Positions 44,549-52,235 of a stretch of 64,000 bases of DNA are shown here, one piece after another. Position numbers and translations under genes: made by a program. Position 1 is the stretch's first letter; each line of letters opens with the position of its first letter. The notes under the pieces are model-generated. The model made no database searches and was not told where the DNA came from. It worked only from the letters and a program-made list of their open reading frames with translations. Source of the stretch: Candidatus Saccharimonadota bacterium (GTDB lineage Bacteria > Patescibacteriota > Saccharimonadia > Saccharimonadales > Saccharimonadaceae); assembly GCA_028289065.1 (NCBI GenBank), contig JAQGHA010000016.1:1-64000 (forward strand), read 5' to 3'.

Positions 44549-44842
44549 ATACACCACATCTAGCGTTGTAAATAACAAACACTCCACCACCCATGGAATG
44601 TAAAGTGTTAGCGCAATCAGAATTGCTGTGTAGTCAAAAAAACCCGCTAAAATGCTTGAAAATCTACATGTAGGGGCCTATAGTCGTCACTAAGCACTAC
44701 GCAAGGTAGTGGATTAAAAATAAACATGAGGCAAGGAGGAGAAAACAACCGACTCCATCGGTTTCTTCTTGCACCCCACTACAAAGTAGAGGGGTACCTG
44801 GGGAGGTGTCATGAATCAATCAAAAAAGGGGATATAGGGGAA
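44549..44842 (+). promoter_or_regulatory. Promoter and structured leader of the ribonucleotide reductase operon
   Basis: No gene apart from a short uORF. Promoter: TTGAAA (44656-44661), 17-nt spacer containing the palindrome CTACATGTAG, TATAGT (44679-44684). The ~150-nt leader has H1 CACTAC/GTAGTG (44695-44711), H2 a long stem from 44731 to 44772 with an inner AACCGA/TCGGTT hairpin, and H3 CCCC-CTAC/GTAG-GGGG (44774-44794). GTAGTGG (44706-44712) can instead pair with CCACTAC (44776-44782), enclosing H2 and excluding H1 and H3. This is switch-like, but I recognise no known riboswitch class. Confidence 0.6.
44811..44837 (+). CDS. Upstream ORF (8 aa) before nrdA
   Basis: ATG follows a strong GGGGAGGTG and encodes MNQSKKGI, then TAG. 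It ends 5 bp before the nrdA ATG and contains the nrdA ribosome-binding sequence AGGGGA. Translation of this leader peptide could open H3 or couple to nrdA. It is too short for homology support. Confidence 0.4.
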   Translation: MNQSKKGI

Positions 44843-47236
44843 ATGAACAATATTACTGTGGTCAAGCGTGATGGCTCTCGCGAGCAATACGACGCTAACA
44901 AAATCAACTTGGCACTTGTTAAGGCCAGTGAAGGTTTAGAAGACCAAATTTCGAAAGTTGTTGAGGTTGCCTCGCAATTACAATTGACATTATTTGATGG
45001 TATTACCAGTGAACAACTTGATGAAGCGGTTATTCAAACTGCACTCCAAAATGTTAAAGATGACCCAGACTACGACAAGATCGCTGCTCGCTTACTTCTA
45101 AAGAACTTATATAAGAATATTCTTGGTGACTACGATACTGCCGAAGATTTGAAAAAAATGCACGAGAAAAAATTTAACGCTTTCCTTAAAGATAACGTTA
45201 AAGATGGCCTCCTCGACAAGCGTTTAACTGACGGCCGCTTCGACGTTGCGGCACTTGCTAAAGCACTCGACCCAAGTAAAGATGACCTATCGAAATTCCT
45301 TGGTGTAATTACCAACAAAAACCGCTACGCCCTTCGAAAGGGAAGTGGTGAACCAATTGAAGTTCCACAATTCACCCACATGCGTATCGCTATGGGACTA
45401 TCTATTAACGACACTGACCCAACCGCTGCTGCGCTTGATTTCTACACCCACATGAGCAACCTAGACTACGTTCCCGGTGGTTCAACCCGAGTGAACGCTG
45501 GTGGTGCCTTCCCGCAACTATCTAACTGTTTCTTGATGAACGTTGATGACGACATGGAATCAATTGCCCGCAGTGTCCGCGACACGATGTTTATCGCTAA
45601 AGGTACTGGTGGAATTGGTATTGGCTTTACGAAACTTCGTGCTGCCGGTAGCCCAGTAAAAACCACCAATACTGAAAGTACTGGCCCTATCCCATTCATG
45701 AAGATGATCGACACCGCATTATTTGCAGTTAGCCGTAAAGGTAAAAAAGCTGGCGCCGCGGCAATGTACATGGAAAACTGGCACCTTAACTTCCCGCAAT
45801 TCCTCGACCTTAAAGCTAACTCCGGTGACCCTTACCTCCGTACTCGTTTTGCTGACACCGCAACCTTCATTAGTGATGAATTTATGCGCCGCGTTGAAAA
45901 GGACCAAGACTGGTACCTATTTGACCCAGCTGAAACTATGGATCTTACCGAACTGTACGGCGACGAGTTCTCAAAACGCTACAAAGAATACACAAAAATG
46001 GCCGATGAAGGCAAAATGCGACGGTTTGAGAAAACTTCAGCTCGCCAACAATTCCGCCAGATCCTTATTCAACTGCAAGCAACTAGCCACCCATGGCTTA
46101 CCTGGAAAGACACTATTAACGTTCGTGCCTTGAACAACAATACTGGTACCATCCACATTTCTAACCTTTGTACTGAAATTACCTTGCCTCAAGATAACGA
46201 AAACATCGCTGTTTGTAACTTGGTCAGTATTAATTTAAGTGCTCACCTGAACGCTGATAAAACTTGGGACTGGAAGCGCCTAGAGGCAAGCTCACGCAGT
46301 GCTATTCGCCAACTTGATAACTTAGTTGATATTACCGAGCTACCTGTGCCACAAGCGATGCACGCTAACAGTACAACTCGTGCACTTGGCCTTGGCTTCA
46401 TGGGCTTTAGTGATGTTATTGAAAAGCTAGGCTACAGCTACGAATCTGAAGAAGCCTACGACTTAGTCGACCAACTTACTGAATACATTAGTTACCACGC
46501 CATTGATGAATCAGCTGACCTTGCTAAGAAACTCGGCAGTTACCCTAACTTTAAGGGCAGTGGTTGGAACAAAGGTATTTTGCCAATTGATACACTCGAT
46601 ACTTTAGCGGAAAACCGAAAAGTAAAAGTTAAAGTTGACCGAAAAGTACGTCTTGATTGGGATTCTCTGCGTTCTAAGGTAAAGAAGGGTATGCGAAACG
46701 CGACACTTATGGCAATTGCGCCAACCGCGAACATTGCGCACATTGCTGGAACAACACCTGGCATCGACCCTCAGTTCTCACAAATCTTCAGTCGCTCGAC
46801 TTTGAACGGTAAGTTCCTTGAAGTGAATGAAAACCTGGTTCGCGACTTAAAGCGACTTGGTATTTGGGATGAAGTAAAAGATGACTTGCTTATTAACCAG
46901 GGTGATATTCAAAATATTGAAGCCATTCCAGAAGAATTGAAAGCTGTCTACAAAACCAGCTTCCAGTTATCGCCATATGCTTTTATTGAAGTTGCTGCTC
47001 GGGCTCAAAAATGGGTTGACCAAGCGATTAGCCGTAACATGTACCTCGACACTCGCGATATTGATGAATACGAGAAGATTTACACCGAGGCTTGGAAGCG
47101 CGGCCTGAAAACGACCTACTACCTACACGTTAAACCTCGTCACCAATCTGAACAAACAACCGTTAAGTCAAACAAGGCCGAAAAGATTCAAAAGTCGAGT
47201 TCCGGTAAAGTTGGCTTCGGCTTCGCAAAACGTTAA
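44843..47236 (+). CDS. nrdA: Class I ribonucleotide reductase alpha subunit lacking the C-terminal cysteine pair
   Basis: This 797-aa enzyme reduces ribonucleoside diphosphates to deoxy forms. An ATP-cone occupies about 1-95 (VVKRDGSREQYDANKIN). The catalytic core has the cysteine pair C229 (LSNCFL) and C458 (AVCNL), and the thiyl site N441-L-C443-T-E445. PTANIAHIAGTTPGIDP is conserved. These three are the only catalytic cysteines; none follows C458. The tail ends SSSGKVGFGFAKR, whereas class I alpha subunits normally end with a CxxC or CxxxxC redox shuttle. ATG 44843 is preceded by AGGGGA; 39 upstream in-frame codons overlap the structured leader. nrdB lies 298 bp downstream, with one small gene between. 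Confidence 0.93.
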   Translation: MNNITVVKRDGSREQYDANKINLALVKASEGLEDQISKVVEVASQLQLTLFDGITSEQLDEAVIQTALQNVKDDPDYDKIAARLLLKNLYKNILGDYDTAEDLKKMHEKKFNAFLKDNVKDGLLDKRLTDGRFDVAALAKALDPSKDDLSKFLGVITNKNRYALRKGSGEPIEVPQFTHMRIAMGLSINDTDPTAAALDFYTHMSNLDYVPGGSTRVNAGGAFPQLSNCFLMNVDDDMESIARSVRDTMFIAKGTGGIGIGFTKLRAAGSPVKTTNTESTGPIPFMKMIDTALFAVSRKGKKAGAAAMYMENWHLNFPQFLDLKANSGDPYLRTRFADTATFISDEFMRRVEKDQDWYLFDPAETMDLTELYGDEFSKRYKEYTKMADEGKMRRFEKTSARQQFRQILIQLQATSHPWLTWKDTINVRALNNNTGTIHISNLCTEITLPQDNENIAVCNLVSINLSAHLNADKTWDWKRLEASSRSAIRQLDNLVDITELPVPQAMHANSTTRALGLGFMGFSDVIEKLGYSYESEEAYDLVDQLTEYISYHAIDESADLAKKLGSYPNFKGSGWNKGILPIDTLDTLAENRKVKVKVDRKVRLDWDSLRSKVKKGMRNATLMAIAPTANIAHIAGTTPGIDPQFSQIFSRSTLNGKFLEVNENLVRDLKRLGIWDEVKDDLLINQGDIQNIEAIPEELKAVYKTSFQLSPYAFIEVAARAQKWVDQAISRNMYLDTRDIDEYEKIYTEAWKRGLKTTYYLHVKPRHQSEQTTVKSNKAEKIQKSSSGKVGFGFAKR

Positions 47237-47254
47237 CAAGAAAGGAGTAGGGCA

Positions 47255-47524
47255 ATGGTTATTAAAACAGCTATAGTACCGCATCATACCGAAGAGGTTC
47301 TTGATGAACAAGATCGGGAAGAAGTACACCGAATGATCATTGCCCTTCGACAATCGTACGTTGAGCGGCATACCGAGGCGTTGTCGACCTATCACAAGAT
47401 AGAACGAGACGCTAACCGAGCGCTTCATGAGGTGAACCGCGTTGAACGGCACCTTGAACGAATAAATGAATTTTGTAACAAAAACGGCATTCCCTTCGGC
47501 AACGAAGTAACGAGTGAGAAATAA
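47255..47524 (+). CDS. Small helical protein between nrdA and nrdB
   Basis: This 89-aa protein is highly charged and mostly helical (EQDREEVHRMIIALRQSYVE, ALHEVNRVERHLERI), with a single Cys near the C-terminus. It is not an NrdI flavodoxin or glutaredoxin (no CxxC or FMN loop). AGGAG precedes the ATG by 7 nt. Its position suggests a reductase partner or assembly factor; not recognised. Confidence 0.65.
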   Translation: MVIKTAIVPHHTEEVLDEQDREEVHRMIIALRQSYVERHTEALSTYHKIERDANRALHEVNRVERHLERINEFCNKNGIPFGNEVTSEK

Positions 47525-47534
47525 GGAGAGCATC

Positions 47535-48539
47535 ATGGCAGATACATCAAACGAACATTCACACGGAATTTTAGGTACCGGCCTTCGAGACGGTTTGCAG
47601 CTTAAGCCAATTCGTTACCAGTGGGCATACGACTTGTATACTCAAGCGGTTGCCAACACCTGGTTTCCAAACGAAGTTCAATTAGTTCAAGACTTAGCTG
47701 ATTTCGACAAACTAACTGAAGAAGAAAAGCACGCCCTTAAAACAGTTATTAGCTACCTTAACCCAAACGAGCTCCTTATTAATAAGTCACTTGCTTTTGG
47801 TATTTACCCATATGTAAACGCCGCTGAAGCGCACATTTACCTCTCAAAGCAGATGTGGGAAGAAGCTAACCACTTCATGACTTTTGAATACATTATTGAA
47901 ACCTTTCCGTTTGACCGCGAAGAAATTTACGCGGCCGGAAACGGTAAAAAATCACTGGCTGATAAAGCTGCCTTCCAAAATAAGTACCTCGGTAAAATGC
48001 TTAATGGCAATGTAGATATTAATACAACAGAAGGTAAGAAGGACTTTGTTCGCAGTCTGGTTGCGTACAACATTGTACTAGAAGGTATCTGGTTTTACTC
48101 TGGCTTCATGGTAGGTATGAGCTTCCGTCAGCGAAACTTACTGCGTAACGTTGGTAGCCTTTTAGACTGGATTACCCGTGATGAAAACCTACACCTTACC
48201 TTCGGTATTAACTTGCTATTAACCGTTCTTGAAGAAAACCCTGACCTACAAACAGCTGAATTTGCTGAAGAAATTCGTGGTCTGATTCTCGAAGCGGTAG
48301 AGCTCGAAAAAGCCTACAACACCGACATGCTTCCTAAGGGTATTCTTGGCTTGAACGCCGATTACGTTAACCAATACGTTATGTACATGACCGACCGTCG
48401 TTTGGAAGAACTTGGTTTTGAAGCCGAATACAACGTTTCAAACCCTGCGAAGTGGATGGCAGCCGCTAACGACACACTTGAACTCGTAAACTTCTTCGAA
48501 AGCACCAATACCAGCTACGAAGTAAACGGCGGAAAGTAA
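47535..48539 (+). CDS. nrdB: Class Ic-like ribonucleotide reductase beta subunit
   Basis: This 334-aa protein (ATG 47535 with AGGAG 6 nt upstream) generates the radical for NrdA. Ligands by spacing: E79, E110, H113, E183, E217, H220. The intervals 31, 3, 70, 34 and 3 equal those of the Chlamydia trachomatis class Ic protein (89, 120, 123, 193, 227, 230), and F117 takes the place of the radical Tyr (F127 there). The first ligand is Glu, not Asp, as in class Ic. This predicts a Mn/Fe cofactor and no need for NrdI. The C-terminus keeps the NFFES...SYEV tail that docks to NrdA. Confidence 0.92.
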   Translation: MADTSNEHSHGILGTGLRDGLQLKPIRYQWAYDLYTQAVANTWFPNEVQLVQDLADFDKLTEEEKHALKTVISYLNPNELLINKSLAFGIYPYVNAAEAHIYLSKQMWEEANHFMTFEYIIETFPFDREEIYAAGNGKKSLADKAAFQNKYLGKMLNGNVDINTTEGKKDFVRSLVAYNIVLEGIWFYSGFMVGMSFRQRNLLRNVGSLLDWITRDENLHLTFGINLLLTVLEENPDLQTAEFAEEIRGLILEAVELEKAYNTDMLPKGILGLNADYVNQYVMYMTDRRLEELGFEAEYNVSNPAKWMAAANDTLELVNFFESTNTSYEVNGGK

Positions 48540-48543
48540 GAAT

Positions 48544-48951
48544 ATGAGCGACGAAGCCCGAGCGATTCTTTCTGAAAACATTCTTGGCACAATCGCGACT
48601 ACCAACGAAGATGGCTCGCCATGGTCAACACCAGTGCATATTTTTTCGGACGCCGAAGCGGTCTATTGGTTTTCGTATGAAGACAAAATACACTCAATAA
48701 ATTTACAGCGGGACCCACGGGTGAGTGTGACCTTGTTTTCGCCAGACGAAAGTAGGGGACCAAAAGGTATCTACATCAATGGCACCGCCACCAAGCTTGA
48801 TGACGAGTCTACAACGTCTGCTAAGCAACTTATGGTGGCAAAAATTGGTAAAATTCCGGCCTATTTTGAACAAGCTAGCGGATACAAGCTACTTATAGGG
48901 CAACTTAACAGTAGTAAATCGACTGGCAACTGTTGGTATTTTTACAGCTAA
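48544..48951 (+). CDS. PNPOx-like split-barrel flavoprotein
   Basis: This 135-aa protein of the pyridoxamine-5'-phosphate-oxidase-like family has TIATTNEDGSPWSTPVHIFS, YEDKIHSINLQRDPRVSVTL and the C-terminal GNCWYFYS barrel pattern. Members bind FMN or F420; the substrate is unknown. It begins 5 bp after nrdB and is probably its operon partner. Confidence 0.78.
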   Translation: MSDEARAILSENILGTIATTNEDGSPWSTPVHIFSDAEAVYWFSYEDKIHSINLQRDPRVSVTLFSPDESRGPKGIYINGTATKLDDESTTSAKQLMVAKIGKIPAYFEQASGYKLLIGQLNSSKSTGNCWYFYS

Positions 48952-48958
48952 AAATGTA

Positions 48959-48985
48959 TAGACAAGCGCTATATGTGGCGTATAA
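48959..48985 (+). promoter_or_regulatory. Promoter of the small CxxC protein
   Basis: A TAGACA-like -35, 16-nt spacer and TATAAT, located after the flavoprotein stop. It would allow the 60-aa protein to be made separately from nrdAB. Confidence 0.6.
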
Positions 48986-49042
48986 TACTTAAACATAAGC
49001 ACTACAAAATAATTGAACAATATATCAGGGGGAATAACAAAC

Positions 49043-49225
49043 ATGAACGCATCAACAATTATCACCGACACAATGAGCCTAGACGAAAAGCTTGCAGCCA
49101 TTGACGCGGCTATGGCAAATGCACAGGCACAAGCTAACGACGACGCACAGCAAAAATCAGGTAATGGCGCTTTTGCTGCTCCACTTGACCCAGCAGACCT
49201 CACCATGTGTCTTGGCTGCCAATAG
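49043..49225 (+). CDS. 60-aa protein ending in CLGCQ; candidate detached NrdA redox tail
   Basis: ATG 49043 (an in-frame TTG at 49013 is rejected because GGGGGA lies 9 nt before the ATG). Residues 12-32 are Ala/Gln-rich and helical, residues 33-47 form a Gly/Ala linker, and the end reads PLDPADLTMCLGCQ with C56 and C59. A C-terminal CxxCQ end after a flexible linker is exactly how the redox tail of many class I NrdA proteins looks, and NrdA here lacks it. It has its own promoter and a terminator and no signal peptide. Alternatives are a metal-binding peptide or a modified-peptide precursor. The role in reductase recycling is inference. Confidence 0.7.
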   Translation: MNASTIITDTMSLDEKLAAIDAAMANAQAQANDDAQQKSGNGAFAAPLDPADLTMCLGCQ

Positions 49226-49248
49226 TTCGTATCTTCGAATAAAAAGTA

Positions 49249-49277
49249 AAACCCCAGGAATACAGCCTGGGGTTTTT
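49249..49277 (+). terminator. Terminator after the CxxC protein
   Basis: AAACCCCAGG/CCTGGGGTTT (10 bp), loop AATACAG, followed by T-run. Confidence 0.9.
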
Positions 49278-49328
49278 GCTATATTTTGTATAGTAAAATA
49301 CATTGTGCCGGGTGTATAATAAGATTAT

Positions 49329-50522
49329 ATGAAAACACTTCTCGTTATTTTCGGAATTACCGGCGACTTAAGCGGTCGCAAACTTTTACCAGCCTTATCG
49401 CACATTATTGCTGATAACCCAGAACACGAGCTATCTATTCTTGGTGTATCGCGACGCGAGGCTGATGTAAAGAAACTGGTACTTGATTCTACAGCCAGCC
49501 AGGACTTGGCTAAGCGCACTGAACTTCATACTATGGACTTGGCAGAGATTGCTGACTATGCAGGCCTTAAAGACACTCTGACGGCGTATGATGCTGATCA
49601 AACATTGATGTACTTAGCTGTGCCTCCTGGAGCTGCCGCGCAGATTGTTGATTTATTAGGTGCAGCCGGCATTAATAGCCCTGACATCCACCTTCTTTTC
49701 GAAAAACCTTTCGGATATGACCTTGAATCAGCTCAAGATTTTTTACAACGAACAGCTGAATATTTTAGTGAAGAGCAAATTTTTCGGATTGATCATTACA
49801 TGGCAAAAGAGGTTTCGGCTGAGGTTATTCGTTTACGACGCAATGCGCAGAACCACCACCATAGTTGGGGGAATGCTTCAATTAAAGCCATTGAAATTGT
49901 AGCTTCAGAAAGCATTGGTATTGAGGGACGCGCTAGTTTTTACGAACAAACCGGCGCCCTGCGTGATTTTGTTCAAGGCCATTTAATGCAACTGCTTTCG
50001 TTAGTACTTATGAAAATACCAGCAGAATTAAACAATGATGACATTCCTGCACTTCGATTGGCTGCGCTTAACTCAATTAACGTTGCTACCACCGACGATG
50101 GTATCCGGGCTCAATATGACGGCTATCAAGAAGAAGTTCAAAACCCTGGCAGCCAAACCGAAACATTTGTAAGTATTAACTTAACAAGTGACGACGAAAA
50201 CTGGCAGGATGTTCCGCTTCGATTAACCACCGGCAAGGCATTAAACGAAAAGCGTTCATATATTGATGTCCATTATAAAGACGGCACAAACGACGTTTTT
50301 GAAGAAGGTAAAGTAACCAGTGAAGGTGGCCGGCAACTTGATGCGTATGAGCGAGTACTTTTGGAAGCAATTGCCGGTCGTAAGGCGTTATTTACCAGTG
50401 GTGAAGAAGTGCTCCGTTCATGGGAAATTTTGACGTATATTCAGCAAGCTTGGGCAATGAATCAGGCGCCTTTAAAACTGTACCCACAAGGGTCGGCGGT
50501 TGAAGCTGTTATCGAAAGCTAA
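49329..50522 (+). CDS. zwf: Glucose-6-phosphate dehydrogenase, short form
   Basis: This 397-aa enzyme oxidises glucose-6-phosphate with NAD(P)+. The dinucleotide fold GITGDLSGRKLLPAL, the catalytic RIDHYMAKE (about 157-165, usually RIDHYLGKE) and FYEQTGALRDFVQGHLMQLL are conserved. The family is usually ~480-500 aa, so this copy is ~90 residues shorter, mainly in the C-terminal half. No Shine-Dalgarno; TATAAT lies 8 nt before the ATG (leaderless). Confidence 0.92.
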   Translation: MKTLLVIFGITGDLSGRKLLPALSHIIADNPEHELSILGVSRREADVKKLVLDSTASQDLAKRTELHTMDLAEIADYAGLKDTLTAYDADQTLMYLAVPPGAAAQIVDLLGAAGINSPDIHLLFEKPFGYDLESAQDFLQRTAEYFSEEQIFRIDHYMAKEVSAEVIRLRRNAQNHHHSWGNASIKAIEIVASESIGIEGRASFYEQTGALRDFVQGHLMQLLSLVLMKIPAELNNDDIPALRLAALNSINVATTDDGIRAQYDGYQEEVQNPGSQTETFVSINLTSDDENWQDVPLRLTTGKALNEKRSYIDVHYKDGTNDVFEEGKVTSEGGRQLDAYERVLLEAIAGRKALFTSGEEVLRSWEILTYIQQAWAMNQAPLKLYPQGSAVEAVIES

Positions 50523-50621
50523 CGCTATCCCTAGCGTAGTGACAATACTACAACATCGTACATATAGCGCATTGAGCATATTGAATGGTACAATAAAATC
50601 CCATGGAGGTGCAAAACTAGC

Positions 50622-52205
50622 ATGGGGAACAAACAAAAGTATATCTTTGTAACTGGGGGAGTGCTTTCGGGCGTTGGTAAGGGTATTACCGCTGCTAGTA
50701 TTGGTGCAATTCTTCAAGCCAAGGGGGCTGAAGTCTCGATTCAAAAATGTGACCCGTATCTGAATGTAGATGCGGGCCTTTTGAACCCCAGAGAACATGG
50801 TGAGTGTTACGTCACAAAGGATGGTGCCGAGACTGACCTGGACCTTGGTCATTACGAACGGTTTCTCGATATTGAATTAACCCAAAAAAGCGCCACGCTT
50901 TCTGGCCGTCTTTTAAGCCAGTTAATTGCCGATGAACGGGCTGGTAAATTTAATGGCCAAACAGTTCAATTGGTGCCGCATCTTACTGGTGCTATCAAAG
51001 ATGCCATAGAAGAAGCTGGCCAAGGTTCAGACGTTCACATTGTTGAAATTGGCGGAACCGTAGGGGACTATGAAGGCCTGAGCTTTGTCGAGGCAATTCG
51101 TGATTTTGCTACTCGTGTCGGCCGCGAAAATTGTTTTTATGTTCATGTCGTATATGTACCGTTTATTCAAACCAGTAAAGAATTTAAATCAAAACCTGCT
51201 CAAAATGCTTTGAATGATTTACGTGGTTTTGGTATTGTGCCGGACTGTGTGGTTGTTCGTACCGACGAGCCAGCGCCTGGTGATATTGGGGCGAAAATTG
51301 CCCGTTTCAGCGGTATGGCTGAGGACGCCGTTATTTTACTGTCTAATGCTAAAACTGTGTATGAGGTGCCACTTACTATTTACGCCAGTGGAATTGGGCG
51401 GGTACTGGAACGTTTCACTGATAATCACATTAAGCCCGACCTTTCGAAATGGACTAAATTAGTTGAAGCCCAAAACAAAGTTTACAAAGATAGTGTAAAA
51501 ATTGGCATGATCGCCAAATACCTTGATAACGAAGATACCTATATTTCCGTTATTGAAGCCCTAAAAGCCGCTGCGTGGCAAGAAAACGTCGGGCTTGATT
51601 TGCAATGGATCGATGCCGAAGACACCACCGACGAAGAGTTAGCGAAGCTGGATGGTATTTTGGTACCAGGAGGCTTTGGTAAAAGAGGTATTGAAGGAAA
51701 AGTTGCCGCCGCTAGTTATGCGCTTGAAAATAAAAAACCGTACCTTGGCCTATGTTTAGGGTTACAGGTTGCCGTTATTGCCGCCGCTCGTAAGGCTGGT
51801 TTGGAAGATGCCAATAGTACAGAATTCGACGAAGACACTAAGCATAATGTTGTTTACATTATGGAAGGCCAACAAGGCAAAGAGTCAACTGGCGGCACAT
51901 TACGCCTAGGTGATTACGAGGCCAAATTAAAGGCCGGCTCGGTAGTTGAAAAAGCCTACGCAACAGAAACTACCATTGAACGCCACCGCCACCGCTACGA
52001 AGTAAACCAAAAATTTACATCTGAAATTGAAAAAGGTGGATTGGTGATTTCCGGAACATCACCAGATGGAAAATTAGTTGAATACGTTGAAGCCAAAGAC
52101 CACCCGTATTTTGCCGCCACCCAAGCTCACCCAGAGTTTAAAAGCCGTCCAAACCGGGCACACCCTTTGTTTGTTGGCCTAATTCGGGCTGCTTATAACA
52201 AGTAG
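50622..52205 (+). CDS. pyrG: CTP synthase
   Basis: This 527-aa enzyme aminates UTP to CTP. It has the N-terminal synthase domain (YIFVTGGVLSGVGKGITAAS; CDPYLNVDAG) and the C-terminal class I glutamine amidotransferase domain with LVPGGFGKRG and the nucleophile Cys in PYLGLCLGLQVA, then HPEFKSRP. GGAGGTG precedes the ATG, after an extended -10 TGGTACAAT, so this gene has a proper leader. Confidence 0.96.
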   Translation: MGNKQKYIFVTGGVLSGVGKGITAASIGAILQAKGAEVSIQKCDPYLNVDAGLLNPREHGECYVTKDGAETDLDLGHYERFLDIELTQKSATLSGRLLSQLIADERAGKFNGQTVQLVPHLTGAIKDAIEEAGQGSDVHIVEIGGTVGDYEGLSFVEAIRDFATRVGRENCFYVHVVYVPFIQTSKEFKSKPAQNALNDLRGFGIVPDCVVVRTDEPAPGDIGAKIARFSGMAEDAVILLSNAKTVYEVPLTIYASGIGRVLERFTDNHIKPDLSKWTKLVEAQNKVYKDSVKIGMIAKYLDNEDTYISVIEALKAAAWQENVGLDLQWIDAEDTTDEELAKLDGILVPGGFGKRGIEGKVAAASYALENKKPYLGLCLGLQVAVIAAARKAGLEDANSTEFDEDTKHNVVYIMEGQQGKESTGGTLRLGDYEAKLKAGSVVEKAYATETTIERHRHRYEVNQKFTSEIEKGGLVISGTSPDGKLVEYVEAKDHPYFAATQAHPEFKSRPNRAHPLFVGLIRAAYNK

Positions 52206-52235
52206 ATACTGACACCTCTGATATACTAGAACCAA

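Noticed and set aside
44726-44842. N-terminal extension of NrdA
   Set aside because: The 39 extra codons coincide with the hairpins and uORF of the leader, and the ATG at 44843 has a ribosome-binding sequence and begins the known ATP-cone.
47255-47524. NrdI or NrdH/glutaredoxin between nrdA and nrdB
   Set aside because: No FMN-binding loop and no CxxC; the sequence is a charged helical protein.
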